From: Teredinibacter purpureus | Lineage (GTDB): Bacteria > Pseudomonadota > Gammaproteobacteria > Pseudomonadales > Cellvibrionaceae | Assembly: GCF_014217335.1 (NCBI RefSeq) | Contig: NZ_CP060092.1 | Location: 3,179,501 to 3,243,500, forward strand | Length of the DNA stretch: 64,000 nucleotides | Direction of reading: 5' to 3' | Shown: positions 48,249 to 58,935 of the stretch, piece by piece | How positions within the stretch are numbered: the stretch's first letter is position 1 | Layout: every line of letters starts with the position of its first letter | Notes under the pieces: model-generated | What the model was told of the DNA's origin: nothing | The model's input: only the letters and a program-made list of their open reading frames with translations | Databases searched by the model: none | Program-made: the position numbers and the translations under genes

Positions 48249-51200
48249 GTGGAAGCCTTTATAAAGAAAGTGAGACATCTTTCGCCAAAACAAGTGATGC
48301 TGCTTGCTGTAGAACAGCAGAAAAAATTACAAAAGTTCAGCGCACACAGTAAAGAACCTATCGCAATAATTGGTGCCGCTTGTAAAATGCCAGCCGGTGC
48401 AAATGATTTGGCTAGCTATTGGGCATTACTTGCAGCAGGCAAAGACGGTATCACCAGTTCGAGCAATGAACGCTGGAATATGGACGATTTTTACAGCAAA
48501 GATAAAAGTGCGCCCGGTAAAATGTATACCAAACGATTGGGTTTGGTAGATGGAGTAGACACATTTGACGCTGAATTTTTTGGCATTGCTCCCAAAGAAG
48601 CCGAACGCATGGACCCGCAACAACGTATTCTATTAGAGACTTGCTGGCATGCACTAGAGCATGCTGGACAATGTAGTAAGACGTTATCAGGTACACGCAC
48701 AGGAGTGTTTATCGGTGCGTGTAATCAAGACTATACCAACCTGCGAATAGGAATTGCCAACCGTTTAGGGCATGAAACCGTAACACCCTACGATGGTACA
48801 GGCACTACATTCAGTGTGGCCGCAGGCCGCATCGCGTATACACTTGGCTTGCAGGGCCCCTGTTTTACCATTGATACAGCCTGTTCTTCATCTCTTGTCG
48901 CATTACATTTAGCAACGCAAAGTTTACTTAGCGGTGAATCCGACATGGCCATTTGCGGTGGGGTGAGCCTTATACTCGATCCAACCACGTCGATTATTTT
49001 TTCGAAAGCAAACATGTTATCGGCAGACGGGCGCTGTAAAACGTTCGATGCGAAAGCTGATGGCTATGTTCGCGGCGAAGGGTGTGGTGTTGTTGTACTA
49101 AAACGCCTGAGCGCAGCAGAAAAAGACGGCGATCGAATAGTAGGTTTATTGGCCGGTAGCGCGCTTAACCAAGATGGTGCTAGCCAAGGCCTTACGGCCC
49201 CAAATGAAAATGCGCAAGCCGCTTTACTGCGAGAAGCATTGGCTAATGCGGGCCTTAAGGCGGACGACATAGACTACATAGAGGCTCACGGTACGGGCAC
49301 CTCTCTAGGTGATCCGATTGAAATGTCTGCTATTAGTAGCGTGTTCGGAAAACGCGATAATAAACCCCCGCTACGTGTTGGCTCAGCAAAAACAAATATT
49401 GGGCACACCGAGGCAGCCTCGGGCATGGCAGGGCTTATCAAAGTACTGTTGTCCATGGAAAATGAAACTATTCCACCGCATATAAATTTTTCTGAACCGA
49501 GTCCGCTCATTCCATGGGACGAAATGTCGGTTGAAATTCCAACAAAATGCCAGCCGTGGAAAAAAAACACCAAAACACGTTATGCCGGCGTAAGCTCCTT
49601 TGGGTTTAGTGGTTCCAACGCGCATATTATTCTGGCCGAAGCACCCGCCCCAAAAAAACCGAAGCACTCAACCCAAATACCCGGCCAAGCGCCGTATATT
49701 CTTCCTCTGTCAGCCAAAAGCAGCGATGCACTGGTACAGCAGGCAAAACAACTTCAAGCGTTGGTAGCCAAAAAACCTTCTGTTGATTTAGCGAGTTTGT
49801 GTGCTGCGGCATCAACAGGACGTAACCATTTTAAAGTGCGTGACAGTCTTGTTTTTCATGACCTAGCGGAATTACAAGAGCAACTTAAAATGTCCGTTAA
49901 CGGTGAAGAAACTACCGGCTGCACACCCGCGAATACCGCATTTCTGTTCAGCGGGCAGGGCTCACAATATTGGGGAATGGCACGTCAACTGTATAAGCGA
50001 GAAGCCTTTTTTAAACAAACTCTAGATCAATGTGAACAGTTATTAACTGAGCATATGGATATTGGCCTTACAGAATTGCTATGGGGTGAAGATCAAGAAG
50101 CGTTAAATAATACACGTTATACGCAACCTGTATTGTTTGCTGTACAGTTTTCCATGGCCAAACTTTGGCAACATTGGGGCATGAAGCCTTCTGTAGTTCT
50201 AGGGCATAGCGTAGGTGAATATGTTGCCGCTTGTATTGCGGGTGTCTTTACCGTAGCAGATGCTTTAAAACTAATTGCTGCTCGTGGCCGGTTAATGCAA
50301 GAACGGTGCGCGCCCGGCGGTATGGCCGTTATTTTTAAAGGCCTAGGCGAAGTTCAGCAATTATTGGCTGAACATTCATGTCGGTTGGATATTGCGGCTA
50401 TTAACGGGCCCGACAATACCGTTGTGTCGGGCGAAAAAGGCGCACTACAGAAATTTATCTGCGCACTAGAAGAGCAAAACATTCGAACGGTATCGCTGGT
50501 GGTTTCTCATGCTTTCCATTCGACCATGATGGATTCTATGCTCGACGAGTTCCGAGACGTTGCACAAAGTATTCAATACACATCGCCAACCCTAAGTGTT
50601 ATCTCAAATGTAACGGGTAAAATGGCCTACGATGAACTTTGTTCCGCAGACTATTGGGTGTCTCATGTTCGATCACCCGTTAATTTTTACCAAAGCATTA
50701 ACACGATCGCTGAAAACGGGGTAAATATTTGTCTGGAAGTTGGGCCAGGTACTAGCTTATTGGCTATGGCCAAACCAATAATTGCAAGCCAACACGATAA
50801 TCCCGAAAACTATTATTGGTTTTCGTCTATGGGACGAAAATTTAATGACGGGGAAAAAATTCTTGAGACCCTTGCAGGCCTTTACCGAATGGGGCTCGAG
50901 GTAAATTGGGGTAATTTTTACGCGTCTACACAGCTCGAACATGTTGATTTACCCCGTTATCCTTTCCAACGTAATCGGTATTGGATGACACAACATCAAT
51001 TGGGTGAATCATTCACTACTCCATCTCTCCGGGAAGGTTCTCTGAACAACGGCCATCCTTTGCTCGGCTCTCAACTTGATATTGCTCTGGCTGACAAACA
51101 TTATTTCGAAAGTTATTTAAGTTTAGAGTCTCCCGCTTACATGGACGAACACCGCTTATACGGTGTGCCTGTTGTTGCGGGCGCGTCCCATACCAGTGCT

Positions 51201-54002
51201 TTACTACAAGCTGCAGGGCAGCATTATGCGCAGGACACGCACTTACAAATACGGGACATTGCCTTTTCTAAAGCGTTAGTATTAAACGAAAAAGTTGAAG
51301 GACTACTGTGTTCCAAGGCCACAAAAGTACAAATTGTATTAAATTCACTTGACGAAAAAGACGAAACGCTTTCGGCCTGCATGCTAAGTCAGCCTATCAA
51401 CAGTGAAGCGAAAGGCACATGGCAAACCCATGTAAGTGCTAAAATTTCAAAGGCTAAAACAGTCCCTGCATCGCCTATAACTAGCATCACCGCTTTACAC
51501 GCAGGTATGGGGCAAGATCTCACCTCCGAAATTTTCTACGAAGGATTTTGGGAAAAGGGCTATACCATTGGTACCGCATTTAAGTGGCTGGGAGAAGGGC
51601 GTAAGGGTAAAAATTCCGCAATACGAGAACTATCGCTTACGGGTCGCTCTGAGATTAGTGAAGATTATTTATTCTATCCTGGTTTACTGGATGCATGTTT
51701 CCAGGTCATCGATAGGGCCGACCCCAATCTAAGTGGGAAAAAGGACGGCGAAACACTTTTTGTACCTTTCCATATTGATGAATTCAATTTTTATAAGGTA
51801 ATTGACCCGAGTAAAAAACTTTATTGCTATGTTGAGCTGCTTGTTGATAGTCAACAAGGTACCGGCTCAAAAATCCTCAGTGATTTATGGATACTGTCCG
51901 ACGAAAATGAGGTTATCGCACACATCAAGGGGTTCGAAGCACGAAAAACGACGCGGACATTATTACAGGCAACATTGGATGCAGCGCAACCTACCGTAAG
52001 CAATGATCAACACCAAAACGCTGTAAACGATATTTACATTGAACAATGGCAGACGATAGAAAATAGCACAGCTGAAATATCCCGTACAGCGCACGAAAAA
52101 CCCTTGTTAATTTTGGTGAGCAAGAAAAATAGAAGTTGGGCACAAACCTGTTTTGATAATGGCGAACGCCCCGTGCTCTTTGTAATACCAAGCACAACAA
52201 CCTGCGCAGCACCGAACGTTGCACACTTTCAGAATAATGCCAGCGTAGAAATGGTGCTTAATAGCGATGACCACTGGCAAGCCCTTTGGGATGTAATGGG
52301 AACCATTGCCGCCGGCCAATGGCAGGCGCTTTATACGTTGGGGCTAGATTGTGAGAACAACTTAGAGCGCAGCATAAATGCGAACGTAGCAGTTCCGAAC
52401 GACGCTGAACTTTATTTGCCGCTATTACAGTGTCTACAACAGGTTCAAAAAATGCCGGCCAGTAATATCGTTCACTTGGCCTGCTTAAGTCGTCGTGGCC
52501 ACTTAATAGAGCCTGCAGACTCAGTAGACCCATTGCAGAGAATGATGTGGGGAATGCTTCGTAGCGCACAGTTAGAGCTCCCTAATATATCGGTGCAGAT
52601 GATAGACATCGATGCCGTAAACGCAACGACTGGCGATCAACTTACAACAATTTTACATTCCTCCCGCGCGTCATTGCAGACAGAACAACTGGGGATTCGC
52701 TCCGGCTCGCTCTACGTCAATCGTTTACAGCCAATGACGCCTACACACAGTGTTGAGAACACTGAAAATATCGCCATTGATCACGAAAAAATAATTCTAA
52801 TTACTGGGGGTCTTGGCGGCTTAGGATTGTCCATCGCAAAGTCATGCATTGATAAGGGCGCTAAACATGTGGCGTTACTCAGTCGACGGGCACCAAACGA
52901 CGAGATTAACCTCACGTTAGATGGCCTACGCGAGCACGCAAGTATTTATTGTTTACAGGCCGATATTGGCGAGCGCGACTCACTTATCAACGCCTTATCT
53001 CAGTTACCGGCCAACAGATCTATTGGCGGCGTCGTACACGCTGCGGGCGTACTACATGACGGCCTGCTTAACCAGTTAACCGCCGATAGTTTTCAACACG
53101 TTACGCGACCAAAAATTCAAGGCGCGTGGAACTTACACACCTTGATTGACAACACCGCATTAGATTTTTTTGTGATGTTCTCGTCGATAGCCGCTACCTG
53201 TGGTTCAACAGGACAAGCCAACTACGCTGCCGGTAATGCATTTTTAGATGGTTTAGCAGAGCTGCGGCGTTCGCAGGGTGTTACTGCCGCAAGTATTCAA
53301 TGGGGGCCGTGGGGCGAAAGTGGAATGGCGACTCGTTTAGATGAACGCCATCTCGGCTTAATGGCAGCGCGTGGTTTGGAGCCGTTGAGTGATCAACGCG
53401 GCTTAGAAGCCTTTCACATCCTTCGTACAGGTGAAACTGCTGATGTTAGTTTGGTAGCGCATATTGACTGGAACCGCTATGTCGATGCCTTGCCTTTTAG
53501 CGGCCAAAATCGCCCAGCATTTTACCGCGACTTGCTAACGCCAACCCTAATAAAAAAAGAAGAACAACTTATAGATGCCTTGATGACGTTGCCTGCCGAC
53601 GAGCGTAACGCCCATCTAAAAGATTACTTGCAAACATTATTAGCGAAAACATTAGGCTTTAAAGATAAGCGTAAAATAAAAAATCGCGACAAATTATTCG
53701 ACATTGGCTTAGATTCATTACTGGCCGTTGAACTGAAAAACACCTTGGAAAAATCCTTGGCAAGAAGCCTGAGCGCCACGTTACTATTTGATTACCCAAG
53801 CTTGGAAAAGCTGGTAGATCACCTAGGAGAAGGGCTCAGCAGTCTCGATAAAAACGCACAGGAAAATGCGGTTAAACCAAACAGTTTAGTGAATAGCGAA
53901 AAGGATGAGATCGAGGGCGAGGAAGATTTCGACGAAGACGATATTGCCGCGCTTCTAGATGATTCGCGATTGGATTTAGCTGAGAGTTTAATGGAGGAAT
54001 AA
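48249..54002 (+). CDS. Type I polyketide synthase module 2: KS-AT-DH-KR-ACP
   Basis: 1917 residues. A short helical docking N-terminus ([19 protein letters not shown]) precedes the KS, which has C212 in DTACSSS, EAHGTGT and [10 protein letters not shown]. The AT has S654 in GHSVGEY and HAFHST at 754, indicating malonyl-CoA. The DH has H968 in [14 protein letters not shown], again with alanine where proline is usual, and D1148 in LLDACFQ. The KR has TGGLGGLG at about 1519 and Y1659 in NYAAGNA, with an LHD motif typical of B-type ketoreduction. The ACP serine is S1823 in [11 protein letters not shown], followed by the acidic tail [20 protein letters not shown]. No ER is present. The GTG start directly abuts the module 1 stop, so the two genes are translationally coupled. 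Confidence 0.94.
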   Translation: MEAFIKKVRHLSPKQVMLLAVEQQKKLQKFSAHSKEPIAIIGAACKMPAGANDLASYWALLAAGKDGITSSSNERWNMDDFYSKDKSAPGKMYTKRLGLVDGVDTFDAEFFGIAPKEAERMDPQQRILLETCWHALEHAGQCSKTLSGTRTGVFIGACNQDYTNLRIGIANRLGHETVTPYDGTGTTFSVAAGRIAYTLGLQGPCFTIDTACSSSLVALHLATQSLLSGESDMAICGGVSLILDPTTSIIFSKANMLSADGRCKTFDAKADGYVRGEGCGVVVLKRLSAAEKDGDRIVGLLAGSALNQDGASQGLTAPNENAQAALLREALANAGLKADDIDYIEAHGTGTSLGDPIEMSAISSVFGKRDNKPPLRVGSAKTNIGHTEAASGMAGLIKVLLSMENETIPPHINFSEPSPLIPWDEMSVEIPTKCQPWKKNTKTRYAGVSSFGFSGSNAHIILAEAPAPKKPKHSTQIPGQAPYILPLSAKSSDALVQQAKQLQALVAKKPSVDLASLCAAASTGRNHFKVRDSLVFHDLAELQEQLKMSVNGEETTGCTPANTAFLFSGQGSQYWGMARQLYKREAFFKQTLDQCEQLLTEHMDIGLTELLWGEDQEALNNTRYTQPVLFAVQFSMAKLWQHWGMKPSVVLGHSVGEYVAACIAGVFTVADALKLIAARGRLMQERCAPGGMAVIFKGLGEVQQLLAEHSCRLDIAAINGPDNTVVSGEKGALQKFICALEEQNIRTVSLVVSHAFHSTMMDSMLDEFRDVAQSIQYTSPTLSVISNVTGKMAYDELCSADYWVSHVRSPVNFYQSINTIAENGVNICLEVGPGTSLLAMAKPIIASQHDNPENYYWFSSMGRKFNDGEKILETLAGLYRMGLEVNWGNFYASTQLEHVDLPRYPFQRNRYWMTQHQLGESFTTPSLREGSLNNGHPLLGSQLDIALADKHYFESYLSLESPAYMDEHRLYGVPVVAGASHTSALLQAAGQHYAQDTHLQIRDIAFSKALVLNEKVEGLLCSKATKVQIVLNSLDEKDETLSACMLSQPINSEAKGTWQTHVSAKISKAKTVPASPITSITALHAGMGQDLTSEIFYEGFWEKGYTIGTAFKWLGEGRKGKNSAIRELSLTGRSEISEDYLFYPGLLDACFQVIDRADPNLSGKKDGETLFVPFHIDEFNFYKVIDPSKKLYCYVELLVDSQQGTGSKILSDLWILSDENEVIAHIKGFEARKTTRTLLQATLDAAQPTVSNDQHQNAVNDIYIEQWQTIENSTAEISRTAHEKPLLILVSKKNRSWAQTCFDNGERPVLFVIPSTTTCAAPNVAHFQNNASVEMVLNSDDHWQALWDVMGTIAAGQWQALYTLGLDCENNLERSINANVAVPNDAELYLPLLQCLQQVQKMPASNIVHLACLSRRGHLIEPADSVDPLQRMMWGMLRSAQLELPNISVQMIDIDAVNATTGDQLTTILHSSRASLQTEQLGIRSGSLYVNRLQPMTPTHSVENTENIAIDHEKIILITGGLGGLGLSIAKSCIDKGAKHVALLSRRAPNDEINLTLDGLREHASIYCLQADIGERDSLINALSQLPANRSIGGVVHAAGVLHDGLLNQLTADSFQHVTRPKIQGAWNLHTLIDNTALDFFVMFSSIAATCGSTGQANYAAGNAFLDGLAELRRSQGVTAASIQWGPWGESGMATRLDERHLGLMAARGLEPLSDQRGLEAFHILRTGETADVSLVAHIDWNRYVDALPFSGQNRPAFYRDLLTPTLIKKEEQLIDALMTLPADERNAHLKDYLQTLLAKTLGFKDKRKIKNRDKLFDIGLDSLLAVELKNTLEKSLARSLSATLLFDYPSLEKLVDHLGEGLSSLDKNAQENAVKPNSLVNSEKDEIEGEEDFDEDDIAALLDDSRLDLAESLMEE

Positions 54003-57000
54003 TGATGGCGAACCCACAAGACGACAAAAAAGTAAGCCAAGAGCTCGCGAAACGACTCAAAAAATCCTATGCGGTTATTGATGCGCTGGAATCGAAATTA
54101 CATGCACAGCGGGCCTCTGATATAGAACCCATAGCTATCGTGGGGATGGCTTGCCGTTTTCCGGGCGGCGTTAATTCCCCCGAGGATTTTTGGCAACTGC
54201 TAATAGACGAAAAAGACGGCATTACCGATGTACCAAAAGAACGCTGGGATATCGATAAGTATCATGGTGATGGCGCCCAAGGTGATGCGAAAGTAACCAG
54301 TCGTCGTGGCGGGTTCATTGATGATGTCGATCTATTCGACGCTAATTTTTTTGGCCTTTCACCAAAAGAAGCCGGTTCCTTGGACCCCCAACAACGCATA
54401 CTTCTTGAGGTTGTGTGGCAAGCGTTGGAAGAAGGAAACCGTATACCAGAAACGCTTTACGGTAGTGATACTGGCGTCTATGTAGCCATGAGTGGCTCCG
54501 ACTACATGCTCACACAAGCGAAATATTTTGGGGAAGACAATATTAATGCCTACTTCGGTACAGGTAACGCCCATGCAGCAGCGTGTGGACGTATCGCGTA
54601 TTTCCTAGGCTTGCAGGGCCCATGTTTTTCTGTAGACACAGCGTGTTCATCATCATTAGTTGCACTTCACAATGCCGTTACTAGTTTGCGTAGTAACGAA
54701 AGTACAGCCGCTATTGTTGCCTCCGCCAATTTGAATCTCACGCCAGACGTAAACCTAACATTTTCAGCGGCCAATATGCTCGCACCAGATGGCCGCTGTA
54801 AAACTTTCGATCAATCGGCGGATGGTTATGTGCGTGGAGAGGGTGTTGCTGCTGTTGTACTTAAACGCTTAAGTGAGGCTCAGAAAGATGGTGACACTGT
54901 TCACGCGGTTATTCGCGGTAGTGCACTGAATCAAGATGGCGCAAGTAGCGGCCTTACCGTTCCTAACGGCATTGCGCAACAAGACGTTATTCGCAAAGCA
55001 TTAAAAAATGCACGATTAAAGGCGCACGACATTAGTTATGTAGAAGCCCACGGCACGGGTACTGCGCTAGGTGATCCTATAGAAGTATCCGCGCTTGGGG
55101 CGAGTTATTGCCAGGAACGTACGCACGATAACCCGTTATATATTGGTTCTGCAAAAACCAATATTGGCCATACTGAAGCAAGTGCAGGGCTAGCGGGTCT
55201 AATTAAAGTTGTCTTGTCTTTAAAGCACCAACAATTACCCCGTCACTTACATTTCGAACAGCCAAGCACGTTAATTCCTTGGGATCAATTCCCACTAAAA
55301 GTTGTGGCTGAAACAACACAATGGGACAGCAGCAGTGAACGAATTGCGGGATTAAGCTCCTTTGGTTTTGGTGGATCAAATGGCCACGTAATTGTCAGTG
55401 AAACACCGCAACCGAGTGCAATGGACGCTACTAGTAATACAGTAGAAGAACATTCCTTATCGCTGGTTAAAGTGACCGCAAAGTCCGCGCAATCATTAAA
55501 CAACTTATGTCATCGTTACCATGAGTTTATACAAACTCACACCGACATTAACTTGCATGATTTTGCTTATACCGCCAATACCGCGAGAAGTGATCATGCC
55601 TTCCGTCGGGTGCTTATTGCTGCCGATAGAAAAACGCTGCTTCAGAAACTTCACAATGTTACTGAAAACCTAAACGACAACATAAACGCGGCAGAAGAAG
55701 ATGCACCGGTCGCATTTTTATTCAGTGGTCAAGGTTCACAGTACTGGGGCATGGCAAAGACACTATACGGTAGTGAGACAGTCTTTAGATCCGCCATTGA
55801 TGTTTGCGAGCAGCACCTGCAGGCCCACATGGATAAAGCGCTTTGCGAAATACTATGGGGTGAAGATAGGGACATTATTCATGTAACACGTTACACACAA
55901 CCAGCACTCTTTGCACTGGAATATGCACTGGCTAAGCTTTGGCAGAGTTGGGGCGTTAAGCCAGCTGTAGTGCTTGGCCACAGCGTTGGCGAATATGTTG
56001 CTGCCTGTATCGCAGGCGTATTTTCCCTCGCCGATGCATTAACGTTAGTGTCTGCACGTGGACGTTTAATGGTAGAGCTTTGTGAACAGGGGGCTATGGC
56101 GGTAGTGTTTAGTAACGCCGACAACGTTACGGCATTTACGGGTAACCTTACAGAAAAAGTGACGGTGGCAGCTTATAACGGCCCTGAAAATACGGTTTTG
56201 TCCGGCGAACCTGAAGCATTATCGTCGGTCCTGGAAAGAATCGAAAAAACCGGTATTCGTACGCAGCGCTTAAGTGTCTCTCACGCTTTTCATTCCCCCA
56301 TGATGGCGCCAATGCTTAAGGAGTTTCGTCGTGTTGCCGAAAGTATTCATTACCATACGCCCAAGCAAGCGATTATTTCGAACCTCACAGGCGAGCTTTG
56401 CGATGATTACATAGCCTCTGCCAGCTACTGGGTAGAACATATCAGCGCGCCGGTTAAATATAAGCAGTCGGTAGAAACCTTATTAAATGAAAGTATCGAT
56501 ACCTTCATCGAGCTAGGGCCGCATACTACCTTGCTGGGCATGGCTAAAGTTGTCGTTACCGACTACTGCGACAACAATCAGCTAGGGCCAGAGCGTGAAT
56601 TGCATTATCTCAATTCTTTGCACCGCGAAAAAAATGATCTGGAGGTAATCACTCAGGCATTCGGTGCGGCTTATAGCGTTGGTGTAAACGTAGAATGGGC
56701 ACAACAGAGCACGGGCAATGCCCGGCGTATTAGTATTCCTACTTATGCTTTTTCACGCAAACGCTATTGGTATCAGGGATCAGAAAAAACCAATGCATTA
56801 GCGGGCCTAGCACAACACGAAAAACTTTGGTTGCAGGCATTACGTGAAGGTAATGCGGAATGTCTTGGTAGTATTCTCAGCCCCTTAAATAACGACGAAA
56901 ACGCAACGCTTTCGGCAGCACTGCAACAACTTTCGTTTAACCACAATAGTCTTTTACCGCAGTATGGTTATGCTACCCATTGGCAAGCACTTGATGGCCC

Positions 57001-58903
57001 GACAGAAGCGGGTGATCTAAACACCAAAACGATTTTAATTATCGCCGATGCGATCGATGATAGTGTAGCGCTCGAACAGGCCGCGGTCGAAAAGGGCGCT
57101 AACGCTGTTATTGTTATCGCGAACGATAGCGCAACGGTGTCTGAAAACGATAACGTTTATCGTTTTGATATTCAGCAGCATTCCTTGTGGCAGACTTTTT
57201 TCGATCGATTAACGATTCAAAAAAGAATCGCAGATTACTGCGTCTTTTACCGCCGTCATGGCCACGACAACAGTGCAAAATTCAGTTTCTCATTAATTAA
57301 ATCATTTAGTAGCGTTACGTGCTTTTCGCCAGAATGTCAGATGCTTTTAGTGACTCGCGCAGCCGCATTAATTAGCGACGCGGGTACAGCGACGAAAGAA
57401 AATAAAAAAGACGATATGGATGCCGGCCATGTCTGCGCGCTCGGCGCTAGCCGAGCACTTTCGGCTGAATCACCGGACAATTTTTTGGGCTGCCTAGATC
57501 TTGAGTCTCAAGATGGAATGGCCGTTAGCTCCGTTGACGCACACTCAATTGTCAGCTGTTTAGGGCACAGTGGCCCAAACAATACTGTCGAAGAACTCAT
57601 GGCATTGCGCGATAAGCAGTTTTTTGCACCGAGATTAGAAAGGCTAAAGGCAACCTCTCGCAGTGATACCTTTAGCATCCATGACAGCGGCCTTTATCTC
57701 GTGAGTGGTGCTTTCGGCGGTATAGGCAAAAGTGTTGTGAACTGGCTCATAACGAAGGGTGTTAAACAACTTGCGTTAATTAGCCGCCGTGGTTTAGACA
57801 GTGCTGCAATCGCAGCCTGTGTTGATAGCTGGCAATCCCAGGGTGTGCTATGTCATGTGTTGCAGGCGGATATTAGTGATTATGACGGGCTAGAACAAGC
57901 CGTTGAGTGTGCGAGCGATAACCTGAAAAACGTTAAAGGTATTTTTCATTGTGCTGGAATTAGTGGCAACTTATGCGATACCGATGCCTTAAGTTTTGCT
58001 GAGTATGAAAGTGTACTGTTACCCAAAGTACAGGGTAGCTTAAACATCGAGACACTAATTACCAAAAGAAAGTGGGACCATTGCCTCGATGTATTTGTTA
58101 ACTTTTCTTCAATAGCCTCGGTGTGGGGCTCCGCTGGACAAGCAGGCTACTGCGCCGCTAATTATTTTCTTGATAAATTCAGTCAGCTTCAGAAGAAACC
58201 TTATCATTCTCTGTCTCTTAATTGGGGCCCCTGGAATGATGCGGGAATGAGCAGCGAGATGGATGCTGACGGGCAACTGGCACGTTTAGGTATTAAAGGT
58301 TTTAGTCACAAGCAAGCGATTATTTTACTGGAACACGCATTGGCAGCGGGCATTCATCAGACGGTCGTTACAGATGTTAATTGGCAGACCTTTATACCGA
58401 TTGTTTTCTCTCGACGCCGTAGCGCTCTGTTGCAGGCGCTTAACGTGTCAGACAACGAGGCTTCAGAGCAGGGGGAAGAGAACTTTCCTCTGCGAGAACA
58501 ATTTCTAACGCAGGCAACGGCTCAACGAAAAGATTTTTTAGTTGACGAAGTGTGTCGCTATTTACGCGTAATCTGCGAGCTAGACGATAGCGATAGCATC
58601 GATCCTAAACAAGGTTTTTCCGATCTCGGTGTAGATTCTCTATTGTCGGTAGAAATGAAAGTATTATTACAAAAAAATATAGGGCTAAAACTTCCGTCAA
58701 CGTTGTTGTATGACTACCCCACGCCAATCGCCTTAGCGAATTATTTGCTAGATATTTTGCAGGCGTTTTTGGACGAGACGGGCATTGAAATAACCGAAAA
58801 TAAAAGCGAACTAGAGAAAAGCAATGTGTCAACGTCAGATGTTCTAGATATGAGTGAAGACGACGTTGAAGCATTGTTGCTCGCCAAACTTAGTGCCCTA
58901 TAA
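54002..58903 (+). CDS. Type I polyketide synthase module 3: KS-AT-KR-ACP (no dehydratase)
   Basis: 1633 residues, about 280 shorter than its neighbours because the dehydratase is missing. An N-terminal coiled coil precedes the KS, which has C215 in DTACSSS, EAHGTGT and NIGHTEASAG. The AT has S661 in GHSVGEY and HAFHSP at 761 (malonyl type). Between AT and KR a short helical segment (KLWLQALREGNAECLGSIL) resembles the dimerisation element of modules lacking DH. The KR has SGAFGGIG at 1235, no LDD motif, W1375 eight residues before Y1383, the pattern of an A-type ketoreductase. The ACP serine is S1546 in LGVDSLLSVEM. The product of this module should keep a hydroxyl group. The start overlaps the module 2 stop by one base after a GGAGG site. 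Confidence 0.94.
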   Translation: MMANPQDDKKVSQELAKRLKKSYAVIDALESKLHAQRASDIEPIAIVGMACRFPGGVNSPEDFWQLLIDEKDGITDVPKERWDIDKYHGDGAQGDAKVTSRRGGFIDDVDLFDANFFGLSPKEAGSLDPQQRILLEVVWQALEEGNRIPETLYGSDTGVYVAMSGSDYMLTQAKYFGEDNINAYFGTGNAHAAACGRIAYFLGLQGPCFSVDTACSSSLVALHNAVTSLRSNESTAAIVASANLNLTPDVNLTFSAANMLAPDGRCKTFDQSADGYVRGEGVAAVVLKRLSEAQKDGDTVHAVIRGSALNQDGASSGLTVPNGIAQQDVIRKALKNARLKAHDISYVEAHGTGTALGDPIEVSALGASYCQERTHDNPLYIGSAKTNIGHTEASAGLAGLIKVVLSLKHQQLPRHLHFEQPSTLIPWDQFPLKVVAETTQWDSSSERIAGLSSFGFGGSNGHVIVSETPQPSAMDATSNTVEEHSLSLVKVTAKSAQSLNNLCHRYHEFIQTHTDINLHDFAYTANTARSDHAFRRVLIAADRKTLLQKLHNVTENLNDNINAAEEDAPVAFLFSGQGSQYWGMAKTLYGSETVFRSAIDVCEQHLQAHMDKALCEILWGEDRDIIHVTRYTQPALFALEYALAKLWQSWGVKPAVVLGHSVGEYVAACIAGVFSLADALTLVSARGRLMVELCEQGAMAVVFSNADNVTAFTGNLTEKVTVAAYNGPENTVLSGEPEALSSVLERIEKTGIRTQRLSVSHAFHSPMMAPMLKEFRRVAESIHYHTPKQAIISNLTGELCDDYIASASYWVEHISAPVKYKQSVETLLNESIDTFIELGPHTTLLGMAKVVVTDYCDNNQLGPERELHYLNSLHREKNDLEVITQAFGAAYSVGVNVEWAQQSTGNARRISIPTYAFSRKRYWYQGSEKTNALAGLAQHEKLWLQALREGNAECLGSILSPLNNDENATLSAALQQLSFNHNSLLPQYGYATHWQALDGPTEAGDLNTKTILIIADAIDDSVALEQAAVEKGANAVIVIANDSATVSENDNVYRFDIQQHSLWQTFFDRLTIQKRIADYCVFYRRHGHDNSAKFSFSLIKSFSSVTCFSPECQMLLVTRAAALISDAGTATKENKKDDMDAGHVCALGASRALSAESPDNFLGCLDLESQDGMAVSSVDAHSIVSCLGHSGPNNTVEELMALRDKQFFAPRLERLKATSRSDTFSIHDSGLYLVSGAFGGIGKSVVNWLITKGVKQLALISRRGLDSAAIAACVDSWQSQGVLCHVLQADISDYDGLEQAVECASDNLKNVKGIFHCAGISGNLCDTDALSFAEYESVLLPKVQGSLNIETLITKRKWDHCLDVFVNFSSIASVWGSAGQAGYCAANYFLDKFSQLQKKPYHSLSLNWGPWNDAGMSSEMDADGQLARLGIKGFSHKQAIILLEHALAAGIHQTVVTDVNWQTFIPIVFSRRRSALLQALNVSDNEASEQGEENFPLREQFLTQATAQRKDFLVDEVCRYLRVICELDDSDSIDPKQGFSDLGVDSLLSVEMKVLLQKNIGLKLPSTLLYDYPTPIALANYLLDILQAFLDETGIEITENKSELEKSNVSTSDVLDMSEDDVEALLLAKLSAL

Positions 58904-58935
58904 ACGCTATAGCCAAAATATTGGAGTTTTGAAAC

